Part shown: positions 20,710-33,590 of the stretch, one piece after another
Position numbering within the stretch: the stretch's first letter is position 1
How the letters are laid out: every line of letters begins with the position of its first letter
Origin: Adiantum capillus-veneris
Lineage: Eukaryota > Streptophyta > Polypodiopsida > Polypodiales > Pteridaceae
Direction: 5' to 3'
DNA length: 58,000 nucleotides
NCBI GenBank assembly: GCA_014529385.2
Contig: CM043954.1
Location: 92,349,747 to 92,407,746, forward strand
Notes under the pieces: generated by a model
What the model saw: only the letters and a program-made list of their open reading frames with translations
What the model was told of the DNA's origin: nothing
Database searches by the model: none
Translations under genes and position numbers: made by a program

Positions 20710-22293
20710 TGTAGATTGTCTTCAATGGTCTAGTAACTTGTGTGTAGCGGAAAATAACATAGATATAGTGAGCATTTCATTAGAATAGATTCCTAATGAG
20801 CATAGCAAGAGTGCTTGGATGGACAGAGAAACAAAAGCATAAAACTAGTTAGATAGGCATGAACAATACTTCAAAAGAGAGAGAAATTAATCTATTGACA
20901 ACATTTGAGGACCGGATTTACATGGAGCTGGTCCCCCCTCCAAAAGGCTTTGTATTATAAGTTTACCCCATCAAGGGAGACATTTTACAATACAATACCT
21001 TGTGTCACTTCAATAACTTGGTGGTGCAATGAAGACAAAAGCTTCAAGCACCAACCTTACACTTCTAAAACACAACATCAATTCCCTCACGGTCTCAGAC
21101 CCAAGACCTCACACACCTTCGAAGATGGTGAGAGGTAGCGGGGTATGAGAGTAGACCGAGAGGAAGAAGGAGTATTCTTACGGGAAATAAGTATGTCTCC
21201 TCACATAATCACTCATAATAGCTTAGAATAGATTAGTAATTAGCATGCTAGAGGAGATGAGCATAAATTGGAGCTTGGCTGTTGGTTGGATTTGCATCAC
21301 AAAGCCAAGAGTTGTTGGTGTAGGCCTCCCTTCTCACAATCTTAGAGTAGATGATGAGCTTTCTATTAAATCTTGAGAAGGAGATAGTCTTCTTTACTCC
21401 ACACGTGAGATTGTGTGAGTGTGTGTGATAATCCTTGCCAAAATCAACCCCCTCTCTCTCCCTAGGTCGACCCCTCCTTCTTTTTACTCATGCTGGCATC
21501 CTATTGGACCTTGCAAAGCTTAGCCAATGATAATTAAGAAGCATAAGTGATAGCCTTGTGACATGTGTCCCCCTTTCCCCTTTTGTGCGAGCTTTCTGTA
21601 TTTAATTAATGCAATTAAACTCTCATTGGACCCCCTAGTCTTCTGGCCAATAGGAATCAGGCAAGCCATTGGGCTGCTCTCATTGGACCCCTTGGGGGAC
21701 TGTCCAATAGTCTTCTAGAGAGACTAATTTCTATTGGTTCTTTTATCAAGTGTTTTAAAATGAATTAAGTTGAATGTACTCTGGCCTAATTCTCATTGGT
21801 CCACCTCTATGGCCATCCAAAAGGATTTGAATGCACCTTGGGGGGGCAACTGGGCTAGGGAGCTGACATATGTCCCCTATTCCCTTTTTGTAAAGTAAAG
21901 GAGCTTGCTAGAGTGTTTGTGTGTGTGTGTGTGTGTGTTTCTCTTATATCCCCTACTAGAAGGGCTCGCCTCCTCCAAGATAGGGTGTTGGAAGACTTTT
22001 GAGTCTTCCCACAAGCATCCAATATTTCCTAGGTTTTGGCCATTGGACCTTACCTTTGAATTTTGGAACCTTAGCATTTTGGAAGTCTTAATGGGCTGAA
22101 CCTTAGGGTCTTTGAATCCCATTGTTGCACATTGCTCTTTTGCAGATGCCTCCCCCTTTGGATCCCTATTTTCCATACATTTGATCCCTCCTGTGATCGG
22201 TCCTTTGGATCCCTGCTGGTACTTCCCCATATTAAATGATTAGTTTAACATGAGAAAATCATTTAGGAGAATTAGATATTATTTATTACGACA
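20710..22293 (-). repeat. Chromovirus LTR2 (3' LTR of int2)
   Basis: 1.58 kb, minus strand, ends TGTCGTAATAAATA (22293) and CAATCTACA (20710) as in LTR1. The TG microsatellite is short (21918-21938). The CCAAT cluster is kept at about 21500-21805. It is followed on the right by the purine tract and the int2 3' end. Confidence 0.87.
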
Positions 22294-22666
22294 TTACCTC
22301 TCTCTTGAAATCATAGTCCTCATTGACTATGGGATAGAGAAGATAAAGCCTATTTATTAGTCATTTTTCTAGCGAATAGAGGATCCCTATCTTACCCTAC
22401 GACATCGTTCCAGAATGGATGACTAATCCATTTGGTGCTTGGGAGCCTAAGCTACCAGAAGCATGTCTGTGCATTAGTCCTATCAATCTTCCATAGTAGA
22501 GTTACAAGCTCTACTTGGTGTTTGGAAGACGTCATCTCCGCAAACTTGATCCTTAAGCATGCATACTTCTTAACATTTGTGGACAATAAAGAAAAAGAGA
22601 ATCTTATAAGAAAAAAACTTTGTTCATTTTAAACATTTTTATATTTGCTTACTTTAGGGAAGCATT
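22294..22666 (-). other. Chromovirus int2 polypurine tract and 3' untranslated region
   Basis: Same arrangement as 4954-5325: purine run adjoining the LTR, then a non-coding stretch up to the stop codon at 22667-22669. Confidence 0.7.
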
Positions 22667-25590
22667 CTAAGAATTGACAAGGTTTAGGCTATCCTTTAAT
22701 TGTATGCCTTGCATCCATCTAGCATCTTCAAAATGATAGTTCTTAAACTTGATAAGGTACCGTCGGATAATCTTACCGCCTCTCAATACCTTGTCTTCAT
22801 GTCAAGGAATGGACTTGGACTGCAGCACCTCTTCTTGGTCCTCAATCTCCGGTGGGTCTTCAATAGTTGGTTCTTGAGGTGGTTCTCCTTTGTAAGGCTT
22901 ACCTAGGCTCACATGAAAAGCATTGTGTATGAGCCAATGACTGGGCATCTTGAGTTGATATGCCATCTCATTGATTGGTCTTAGAATCTAGAAGGGACCA
23001 TAGTACCTTTCTGCTAACTTAGCATAGTACTTTTGGTGTCCCGTCGGATTCTTGCCCATCGTGTGCCTTAATTGAGCCTTGGGAAATTTAAGCAAGACCC
23101 AATCATTTTCTTTAAAGGCTTGGGCTCTTCTGTGCTTATTAGGAGCAGCCTTTTTCCTTTGTTGTGAGATAGAGATAGCATCCTTGATCTTTTGGAAAGA
23201 TTCTTGTAGGTCTTGGCTATACTCATCTGCAAGGAAGATCTTCCCTTGTACCTTAAGTATCAGGGGACTTTTTGATCTTCCTTCATTTACCTCGAGAGTT
23301 GCTTTTCCCGTGGAGGGATGTACATTATTATTGTAGGAATACTCCACTAAGGGTAAGTACGTCTCCCATTGGGACCTTTGATCTACTTCCATTACATAGG
23401 CTTTTAGTAGATCAAGAATTGTTAGGTTAGCTATTTCACTCTGGCCATCCGTTTGAGGGTGATAAGCCAAAGAGAAGTTTAGCCTTGTCCCTAAATTCTA
23501 AAAGAGACCCTTCCAAAAATTACTGGTCATTCTAGGATCTCTATCTGACACTATGGACATTGGCAAGCTATGGTACTTGAAGATTTGTGATATGAAGAGG
23601 GTTTCCATTTGATGGGCTTTGATAGTCTTTTTGACAGGTATAAAATGAGCTTGTTTGTTGAACCTGTCTACTATCATCCATATTCCCGTATTGCCATGGA
23701 TAGACTTAGGCAATCCAAACATAAAATCTATGGATATGCTCTCCCATGGTGAATTAGGGATTGGAAAAGGTTGCAGCAATCCAGGTTGCTTCCCTCTATC
23801 AAACTTTGTCTTTTGGCATACCACACATTTAGAAACATACTCTTCTATGTTTGGTTTCATGGCAGGCCAATGGAAATATGTTTCTGTCCCTTTTAGGGTA
23901 TACTAAATCCCTCTATGCCCCACATCAGGAGGATCATGTGATTCATACATTACTTTCTCACATAGTGAGCTAGTAACACATAGTCTATTGCCATAGAGAA
24001 CATAACCATCTTGTAAGGTAAATGGTTCCTATTTCTTCTCGAGTGGAAGGGATGAAATCACATCTCTAAAATCAAGATCAATAGCGTACTCATCTATCAT
24101 AGAAAATACATCATTGTGAGTTTCTATGAAAACCGCCTTCACTCTTGGCCGTCTTGAGAGTGCTTGCCTGCAATGTGAGCAATATGAAAATGAAATTGCA
24201 AAAGGAAATTTTTCCACATCATTTGTTTGTGCGAGAGGTTGGCGTGCGTCATGAAGTACTTGAGGCTTTGGTGATCCGTCCCCGTGGAATGAAAGGAGTC
24301 CCCAATGAATAGTGCTTCCATGAGTCTAAGGCATGTAGAATTGCAAGGAGTTCCTTTTCATATATACATAGAGCTTGCTCCATAGGATTGAGCCTTTGAG
24401 TTTCATAGGCTATTTCATGCCCTTCGTGCAGCAAAATAGCTCCAAGGCAATCACCACAAGTGTCACATTAGACCTCAAATGGATTTGAGAGATCCGGCAG
24501 TGTAAGCACAGGTTGAGAGATAGGTTTTTCTTTAATCTTTTTAAAAGCATTGTTCTCCTTGGTAGACCTGGTATACCTAATGTTTTTCTTTGTCAGGTCA
24601 TGTAATGGTCCCAGGATTTGTGAGAGCGTTTCTATGAAGCATCTATAGTATGCACACATACCTATAAAGCTTCTTAATTCATGTAGGGGTGTTGAATTAG
24701 GCCATCCTTTTATTACCTCTAGCTTTGATGGATCCATTTGGATGCCATCTTGAGAGATAATGTGACCTAAATACTGAATCTCTTGTAAGAAAAACTGGCT
24801 TTTCTTTTGGTTAATATAAGGTTTATTCTCTCGTAAGACTTGAAATATTACCTGGAGGTGTTGCTTGTGTTCATCTAGTGAGTTAGAGTAGATGATTATA
24901 TCATCAAGGTTTGATGAGGCCCGAATAGCTTCTGCATCAAACAGTTGAATGTGGCTGGTGCATTGGTCAAGCCAAAAGGCACGACAATGTATTCGTAAAG
25001 ACCACATGTAGTGCAAAATGTGATCTCTACAATGTCTTGATCGAACTATCCTTATTTGATGGTAGCCATTCTTTAGGTCAATCCTACTGAAGTAGGTCAA
25101 CCCTTGTAGCTTATCAAATAGGTTTTCTACCTATGGAATGAGAAACCTATTCTTGATAGTGATCCTATTTAGTGCTCTATAGTCAACACACATACATTAT
25201 GTGCCATCTTTCTTTTGTACTAGTAACACGGATGAACAAAATGGAGATGAGCTAGGCCTAACCATGCCCTTCTCAACTAAATCATGCACTTGCCGCATAA
25301 TCTCCTCTTGTTCAGCTTGAGAAACTCTATAAGGAGGTTTATTAGGCGCTGAACTTCCTAGAAGAAGTTCAATTGCATGGTCATCATTGCCTTGTTTAGG
25401 AGATAGTTCACAAGGGATGTCGTCAATAAAAACATCTTGAAATCCTTTGAGAAAATTGGATAACTCTAATTCCTTGTGATTGTTTATCTTTTCTTTTGCT
25501 AAAGCATTAGGTTCATTTTCAAAATCATTAACAAAAATCATGTACACGGAAACATAGCTCTTATTGGAAGTTGGCCACAATTTCATCTCT
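22667..25590 (-). pseudogene. Chromovirus int2 pol: RT, RNase H, integrase, chromodomain
   Basis: Minus strand. RT from about 25590 ([20 protein letters not shown]) to 24468; the 16-bp deletion at 24907/24908 removes the FFDD core as in int1. RNase H at 24434-24139 (MLHEGHEIAYETQRLNPMEQALCIYEKELLAI), ending in HIAHIAGKH. Integrase zinc region near 23940-23820 (EEYVSKCVVC), core D,D,E in IVDRFNK, VSDRDPRM, GQSEIAN (23860-23400). The chromodomain (about 22670-22800: GGKIIRRYLIKFKNYPFEDARW) is uninterrupted here, unlike in int1 and int3. Frame breaks at about 25100-25197, 24217-24029 and 23498-23470 prevent a full product. Confidence 0.9.
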
Positions 25591-26971
25591 TTGACCCTAG
25601 TTTATTGACTTTATTGGCTTGGATGCCTAGCTTGGTGGTCAGCTTTGTGGATATGAAATTGTGAGTAGAACTAGGGTCAAAGAGAATAAAGGAATCATGT
25701 TCTCTTAACTTTCCCCAAGCATGGCATAGAGGAGATCCTTTGTGGTGAGCTTCCTCTTCTTCGATTTCGACCAAGGTATCTCTAGGAGGATCATTTCGTG
25801 TATTCTTGTGGGGTAATCACAATAGGCATGCCCTTGCTCCCCGCACTTGAAACAACGGTTATCTTTACGATAACGGTCAAGCTCTTCAGGAGCGAGTTTA
25901 TTTTTGCCTTTATAAACTCCCTTCTCCTTAGCTTTGTTGATGTTGGTGTTGCCTTTAGGAGACTTTTGGACAGCGTCCTTCCCCTTAGGCTCATTATTAC
26001 GATCCTTTTTCTCCGTGGGCTTAGGATTTCTCTTAGCCCCTCGTTGGAAATTGATTCATGAAGCCACCGTGGTATGGTGTATGATCGCAAATATGTTACG
26101 TGGCCTTTGGGAGTCGACACACTCCGTTATATCTTCAGTTAGACCCACACAAAATTGTTGTTTTTGCTCTCCAAAATCCATCTTTTTAAAGACAGTGGCT
26201 TTGAGCTTTAAGTCCCAAAACTTGTCTACATATTTGTGAATAGATTCATAGGGAGAGAGCTTCAAACTTCGCCATTCTGTGAGTACATTGTCTTTGGCAT
26301 CGGTAGCCAAAAACTGCCTCATGATGGAAGCTCTTAAAGCTTTCTATGTTTGTGGAGCTTCACCATTTTCCCGTAGGCTAGACCACCATTGTCTGGCGGA
26401 CTTTTTAAAATGCATAGCTACATGGCATAGCTTAGAGGACTCCGCGAAGCCCTCATCTCCAAACGCCGCATCAAATTGTTGAATGAAGGCCAAGAATTTG
26501 TCCGTAGCACCAAAGGTGCCATTTTAGGTAAGGAAAGAGATGTTCTTTCCTCTCTCTTTGACCTTTTTGAGCTTGGACGACCTCTTCCATGTAGCATAGG
26601 ATTTCCTTTTTCTTGCCTTTTTCTTCCCTTGTTCCTCCTTGTTTGCACCATCACTTTCTTCATAAAGAGGAAGAGGATGAAGAAGATGGAGAAGAGGGTG
26701 ACCTCTTTCTTGCTTTTTTCTTCTCTTGTTTTCTATCATCCCTTTTTGAATTATGGTGTGGAGAAGTGTGCGCTGGTCTTCTCCGTTTAGGGGGTGTTGG
26801 AGAGCGTCTTGCATGCCGTCTTTGTGAAGACATCTCCTCCAAGGTGGCAGGAGACTCACTTCTTTCTTGTTCTTTTGGTGGGGGCTCTACCATTGAAACT
26901 TGAGTTCTCCTTTGGGAAGGAGATGCGTCGTCAAATAGTAGATTTTTGAGCCCTTCGTATGGATCCTGCAC
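25583..26971 (-). pseudogene. Chromovirus int2 gag and protease
   Basis: From 26971 downward: serine/arginine-rich N-terminus (SPSSPSSSSSSSL), gag core at 26056-26322 (TEWRSLKLSPYESIHKYVDKFWDLKLKATVFKKMDFGEQKQQF), zinc-knuckle linker around 25860-25800, and a shortened protease with FILFDPSSTHNFIS (25583-25774). About 200 bases of protease sequence present in int1 (LRLHVQSYVDKEDFF region) are missing here, the sequence jumping from LGIQA into the RT side near 25610. Gag N-terminal frame changes are numerous. Confidence 0.82.
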
Positions 26972-27282
26972 TCAAGCTCCTGTACCCGTGGCTCGAATAT
27001 CATTAATTGCAAGGAATAGAAGAGAGGGTCTTTCAAGACCAAAATAGTACCGGCTCCTATCAAGCTTCTAATAGTTCAATAGTGGTTAAGCCGTAGGCAA
27101 GCCCCGTAGGAGTCCACTATTAAGACCATAGCTCTCGACGCTGATGCCCCATTTTTTGCACGAAGCAGATGCATTGCAAGGCTAAAAAATCCCTATTCTA
27201 CTTACTCAATTGCAATTAATAATACCAACCATTTATAGTTAACATGAGGACCTCTCTTCTTGAGCAAGAAAAGAGAAACCTT
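26972..27282 (-). other. Chromovirus int2 5' leader
   Basis: Non-coding sequence between the primer site and gag. No palindrome arrays like those in families B and D. Confidence 0.55.
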
Positions 27283-27296
27283 GTGCTCTGATACCA
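27283..27296 (-). other. Chromovirus int2 primer-binding site (tRNA-iMet)
   Basis: Minus strand TGGTATCAGAGCAC, one base from the end of LTR3. The first 12 bases are the exact plant initiator-tRNA complement. It fixes LTR3 as the 5' LTR of int2. Confidence 0.92.
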
Positions 27297-27297
27297 A

Positions 27298-28449
27298 TGT
27301 AACATTTAATGGTCTAGTAACTTGTGTAGCGGAAAATAACATAGACATAGTGAGCATTTCATTTGAATAGATTCCTAATGATCATAGCAAGAGTGCTTGT
27401 ATGGAGAGATCAACAAAAGCATAACACCTAGTTAGATAGGCATGAACAATACTTCAAAAGAGAGAGAAATTAAGCTATTGACAACAGTTGAGGACCGGCT
27501 TTGTATTATAGGTTTCCCCCATCAAGGGAGACATTTTGCAATACAATACTTTGTTTTCCTTCAATAACTTGCTCCTGCAATGAAGATGGAAGCTTCAAGC
27601 ACCAAGCTCACACTTATAAAACACAACATCAATTCCCTCACGGTCTCAGACCCAAGATCTCACACACCTTCAAACATGGTGAGAGCTAGCGAGGTATGAG
27701 AGAAGACCAAGAGGAAGAAGGAGTATGCTTATGAGAAAGAAGTATGTCTCCTCACATAATCACTCATAATATCTTAGCATAGCTTAGAAATTAGCGTGGT
27801 AGAGGAGATGAGCATGCATTGCAGATTGGATCTTAGTTGGATTTGCATCATAAAGCCAAGAGTTGTTGGTATAGGCCTCCCTTCTTACAAGCTTGGAGTA
27901 GATGATGAGCTTTTCAAAAATCTTGAGAAGGAGATAACCTTCTTTACTCCACACACAAGATTTTGTGAGTGTGTGTGTGATAATTCATGCCAAAATCAGT
28001 CCCCTCTCTCTCTTGGTCGACCCCTCTTACTTTTGACTCATATTGGCATCCTATTGGACCCTCAAAGCTTAGCCAATGATAATTAAGAAGAATAAGTTGA
28101 CATGTGTCTCCCTTTTCCCTTTTGTGAGAGCTTTAAGTATTTAATTAATGCAATTAAACTCTAATTGGACCCCTGAGTCTTCTGGCCAGGAATCAGGCAA
28201 GCCATTGGGCTGCTGATTGCTCATTGGACCCCTCGGGAGATTGTCCAATAGTCTTCTAGAGAGCTTACTTTCTATTGGTTCTTTTATCAAGCATTTTTGA
28301 ATGAATTAAACTAAATGTACTCTAGCCTAATTCTCATTGGTCCACCTCTATGGCCATCCAACCAATAGGATTTGAATGCACCTTGGGGGCAACTGGGATA
28401 GGGAACTAACATGTGTCCCCTATTCCCTTTGTGTAAAGGAAGCTTGCTA

Positions 28450-28547
<98 letters not shown>

Positions 28548-28920
28548 CTCTCCTATCCCCTACTAAAAGGGCTTGCCCCCTCCAAGATAGGGATGTGGGA
28601 AGACTTTTGAGTCTTCCCACAAGCATCCAATATTTCCTAGGTGTTGACCATTGGACCTTACCTTTGAATTTTGGAACCTTCGCATTTTGGAAGTCTTAAT
28701 GGCTGAACCTTAGGGTCTTTGAAACCCATTGTTACACATTGATCTTTTGCAGATGGCCCCCTCTTTGGATCCCTATTTTCCCTCCTTTGGATCCCTATTG
28801 TGACCAGTCTGCCAGCTTAACCAATATTCTAGCTTTTTCTCCCCTGGTACTTCCTCATATTAAATGATTAGTTTAACATGAGAAAATCATTTAGGAGAAT
28901 TAGATATTAGTATTATGACA
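27298..28920 (-). repeat. Chromovirus LTR3, shared by int2 and int3
   Basis: 1.62 kb. On its left it abuts the int2 primer site (5' LTR role); on its right it abuts the purine tract of int3 (3' LTR role). It ends CATTAAATGTTACA on the minus strand, slightly different from LTR1 and LTR2. TG tract at 28453-28545. Confidence 0.88.
28453..28545. repeat. (TG)n microsatellite inside LTR3
   Basis: About 93 bases of uninterrupted TG at the position homologous to 4466-4577. Confidence 0.95.
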
Positions 28921-29274
28921 TTACCTCTCTCTTAAAATCATAGTCGTCATTGACTATGGGATAGAGAAGATAAACCCTATTCATTAGTGCTTTTTCTAGT
29001 GAGTAGAGGATCCCTATCTTACCCTACGACATCGTTCCAGAATGGATGACTAATCCATTTGGCGCTTGAGAGCCTAAGCTGCCGCAAGCATGTTTGCACA
29101 TTAGTCCTATCAATCTTCCATGCTAGAGTGAAAATCTCTACTTGGTGTTTGGAAGACATCGTCTCCACAAACTTGATCCTAAGCATGCATACTTCTTAAC
29201 ATTTGTGCACAATAAAGAAAAAGAGAGTCTTATAAGACAAAAACTTTGTTCATTTTAAACATTTTTACATTTTC
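28921..29274 (-). other. Chromovirus int3 purine tract and 3' untranslated region
   Basis: Purine run TTTTAAGAGAGAGGTAA (minus) next to LTR3, then non-coding sequence to the int3 stop at about 29275. Confidence 0.65.
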
Positions 29275-32220
29275 TTACTCTAGGGAAGCAATGTAAGCAT
29301 TGACAAGGTTTATGTTATCCTTTAATTGTATGCCTTGCATCCATCTAGCATCTTCAAAAGGATAGTTCTTGAACTTAATAAGATATCGTCAGATAATCTT
29401 ACCGCCTCTCAATACCTTGTCTTCATGTCGGAGAATGAACTTGGGCTGGAGCACCTCTTCTTGGTCCTCGATCTCCAATGGGTCTTCAATAGTTGGTTCT
29501 TGAGGTGGCTCTCCTTTGTAAGGCTTTAGTAGGCTCGCATGAAAAGCATTGTGTATGAGCCATTGACTGGTCAACTGGAGTTGATAGGCCATCTCATTGA
29601 TTGGTCTAAGAATCTGGAAGGGACCATAGTACCTTTTTGCTAACTTAGCATAATACTTTTGGTGTCCCGTAGGATTCTTGCTCGTCATGTGCCTTAATCA
29701 AGCCTTGGGAAATTAAAGCAAGACCCAATCATTTTCATTAAAGGCTTGGGCTCTTCTGTGTTTATCAGCAAACAATAACCTTTTGCCTTTGCTGTGAGAT
29801 AGAGATAGCATCCTTAATCTTTTGGAAATATTCTTGTAGGTCTCGGCTATACTCATCTGCACAAAAGATCTTCCCCTGTACCTTACGTATCAGGGGACTT
29901 TTTTATCTTTCCTCAATTACCTCAAAAGGTGCTTTTCCCGTGGAGGTATGTAGAGTATTATTATAGGCATACTCCACTAAGGGTAAGTACTTCTCCCATT
30001 GGGACCTTTGATCTACTTCCATTACATAGGCTTTTAGTAGATCAAGAATTGTTAGGTTAGCTATTTCTCTCTGGCCATCCGTTTGAGGGTGATAAGCCAA
30101 AGCGAAGTTTAGCCTTGTCCCTAAATTCTCAAAGAGACCCTTCCAAAAATTATTGGTCATTCTAGGATCTCTATCCGCCACTATGGACATTGGCAAGCTA
30201 TGGTACTTGAAGATTTGTGATATGAAAAGGGTTGCCATTTGATGGGCTTTGATAGTCTTTTTGACAAGTATAAAATGAGCTTGTTTGTTGAACTTGTCTA
30301 CTATCATCCATATTCCCGTATTTCCATGGATAGACTTAGGCAATCCAAAGATAAAATCCATGGATATGCTCTCCCATGGTGAATTAGGGATTGGCAAAGG
30401 TTGAAGCAATCCAGATTGCTTCCCTCTATCAAACTTCATCTTTTGGCATACCAAACATTTAGAAACATACTCTTGTATGTTTGCTTTCATGGGAGGCCAA
30501 TAGAAATATGTTTATATACCTTTTAGGGTAGACTGAATCCCTCTATGCCCCACATAAGGAGGAGCATGGGATTCATACATTACTTTCTCACGTAGTGAGC
30601 TAGTAACGCATAGTCTATTTCCATAGAGAAGATAACAATCTTGTAAGGTAAATGGTTCCTCTTTTTTCCCTAGCGCAAGGGATGAAATCACATCTCTAAA
30701 CTCAAGATCAATAGCGTACTCATGTATCATAGAAGATAGATCATTGTGAGTTGCTATGGAAACCGCATTCACTCTCGGCCGTCTTGAGTGCATCGGCTAC
30801 TTGATTATGCTTGCCAGCAGTGTGAGCAGTATGAATATGAAATTGGGAAAGGAAATGTTTCCACCTCATTTTTTTTTGGAGAGCTTGGTCTGCGTCATGA
30901 AGTGCTTAAGGCTTTGGTGATCTGTCCGTAGAATGAAAGGAGTCCCCAATAAATAGTGCTTACATGAATCTAAGTCGTGTAGAACTGCCAGGAGTTCCTT
31001 TTCATATATTCCTAGAGCTTGCTCAATAGGGTCAAGCCTTCGACTTTCATAGGCTATGGTGTGCCCTTCTTGGAGAAAAACAGCTCAAAGGCAATCACCA
31101 CAAGCATCACATTGCACCTCAAATTTCTTTGAGAAATCTGGCAGTGTAAGCATAGGTTGAGAGATAAGCTTTTCAAAAGCATTGTTCTCCTTGGTAGACC
31201 ATGTATACCTAACGTTTTTATTTGTTAGGTTATGTAATGGTCCCAAGATTTTTGAGAACTATTCGATGAAGTGTCTATAGTATGCACACATACCTATAAA
31301 GCTTCTTAATTCATGTAGATTCGTTGGATTAGGCCATCCTTTTATTACCTCTAGCTTTGATGGATCCATTTGGATGCCGTCTTGAGAGATAATGTGACCT
31401 AAATATTGAATCTCTTGTAAGAAAAACTCACTTTTCTTTCAATTAATATAAAGTTTATTCTATCATAAGACTTGAAATATTACCTGGAGGTGTTTCTTGT
31501 GTTCGTCTAGTGAGTTAGAGTAGATGATTATATCATCAAAGAACACTCTAGTAAAGGTTCGATGAGGCCTGAATAGCTTCTACAACAAGTAGTTGAATGT
31601 GGTTGGTGCATTGGCCAAACCAAAAGGCATGACAATGTATTCATAAAGACCAAACGCAGTGCAAAATGTGGTCTTTACAATGTCTTGATCAAATATCCTT
31701 TTTTGATGGTAGCCACTTTTTAGGTCAATCCTACTAAAGTATGTAAACACTTGTAGCTTATCAAATAGGTCTTCTACTCATGGAACGGGAAACCTATTCT
31801 TGATAGTGATCCTATTTAGTGCTCTATAGTCGACACACATAGGATATGTGCCGTCTTTCTTTTGCACTAATAACACGGGTGAACAAAATGGAGATGAGCT
31901 AGGCCTAACCATGCCCTTCTCAACTAAATCATGCAATTGCCACATAATCTCCTCTTGTTGATCTTGAGAAACTCGATAAGGAGGTTTATTCGGCGGTGAA
32001 TTCCCTGGAAGAAGTTCAATTGCATGGTCATCATTGCCTCATTTAGGAGGTAGTTCACAAGCGATGTCGTCAATAAAAAAATCTTGAAATCCTTTGAGAA
32101 AATTGGATAAATCTAATTCCTTGTGATTGTTTATATTTTATTTTGCTAAAGCATTAGGTTCATTTTGAGAATCTTTAACAAAAATAATGTACATAAAAAT
32201 AGAGCTCTTTATTGACTAAG
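29275..32220 (-). pseudogene. Chromovirus int3 pol: RT, RNase H, integrase, chromodomain
   Basis: The most complete RT active site of the three copies: VFFDDIIIYS is readable at about 31525-31550 and the 16-bp segment deleted in int1 and int2 is present (31540-31555). RT and RNase H are otherwise full of stops between 30800 and 32200. Integrase zinc and core (29903-30793) keep HAPPYVGHRG, CLVCQKMK, IVDKFNK, VADRDPRM and GQREIAN (the D,D,E set). Chromodomain and linker at 29280-29688 (ILRHEDKVLRGGKII, then TGA). The stop after VNA in int1 is lost here, adding a few residues. Confidence 0.88.
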
Positions 32221-33590
32221 TGAAAGCTTGCGTATGTACAATGGGTATGGTGTTACCCAACTCTTTGGCATCTATGTACATATCTTTTTCCCTGAACCTA
32301 AAGTAGATTTGCCTTTCAGGGAATTTAACATTAGCAGCCATGCGATCAACCATGGTGACCCTAGAGGAGAGATAAAGAAGTCCTCTTTGTCCACATAGCT
32401 TTGGACATGGAGCCTCAATTTCTCAAATAAGGGAGTGACTCAAGCTTCTTGCTCCTTGAAAGCACCATCGGCAGAAAGGACATCTCCCATCTCATAGTCT
32501 TGGATGCCTAGCTTGGTGGCCAACTTTGTGGATATGAAATTGGGAGTAGAACCAGGGTCAAAGAGAATAAAAGCATCATGTTCTCTTACCTTTCCCCAAG
32601 CATGGCATAGAGGAGATCCTTTGTGATGAGCATCCTCTTCTTGGATTTTGACCAAGGTAGCTCTAGGAGAATCATTTTGTGTATTCTTGTGGGGACAAGC
32701 ACAATAGGCATACCCTTGCTCCCCGCACTTAAACTCAAACTCTTCAAGAGAGAGTTTATTTTTGCCTTTATAAACTCCCTTCTCCTTAGCTTTGTTGTTG
32801 TTAGCATTGCCTTTAGGAGACTTTTGGACATTGTCCTTCACGTTAGGCTCATTATTGTGGTCCTCTTTCTCATGGGCTTAGGATTCCTCTTAGCCCCTTG
32901 TTGGAAATTGATTCGTGAAGCCACCATGGTATGGTGTATGACCGCAAATATGGTGCGTGGCCTTTGGGATTTTACATACTCCGCCATATCTTTAGTTGGA
33001 CCCGCACAAAATTGTTGTTTTTTCTCTCCAGAATCCATCTTTTTGAAGACATTGGCTTTGAGCTTTAAGTCCCAAAACTTGTCTACATATTTGTGAATAG
33101 ATTCATAGGGAGAGAGCTTCAAACTTCGCCATTCTGTGAGTACATTGTCTTTGGCATCGGTAGCCAAAAACTGCCTCAAGATTTTAAGTCCCAAAACTTT
33201 TCTACATATTTGTGAATAGATTTGTAGGGAGAGAGCTTCAAAATTTGCCATTTGGTGAGTACTTTGTCTTTGGCATCGGTAGCCAAAAAGTGCTTTATGA
33301 TGGAAGCTCTTAAAGCTTTCCATGTTTTTGGAGCTTCACCGTTTGCCCGTAGGCTAAACCACCATTGTATGGCGGACATTTGAAAATGCATAGCTATATG
33401 GCATAGCTTAGAGGACTCCGTGAAGCCCTCATCTCCAAACGCTGCATCGAATTGTTGAATGAAGGCCAAGACTTTGTCCGTAGCACCAAAGGTGCCATCG
33501 TAGGTAAGGAAAGAGATGTTCTTTCCTCCCTCTTTGAACTTTTTGAGCTTGGACAACCTCTTCCATGTGGCATAGGATTTCCATAATAGA
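32221..33590 (-). pseudogene. Chromovirus int3 gag and protease, 5' truncated
   Basis: Gag core at 33176-33556 (GTFGATDKVLAFIQQFDAAFGDEGF...QWWFSLRANGEAPKTWKALRASI), zinc knuckle FKCGEQGYAYCACP (canonical H is Y) near 32700-32730, protease FILFDPGSTPNFIS at about 32530-32575 with the usual glycine. A 119-bp tandem duplication (33066-33303) inside gag shifts the frame. Sequence of the family stops at about 33590; the gag N-terminus, leader and 5' LTR are missing. Confidence 0.85.
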
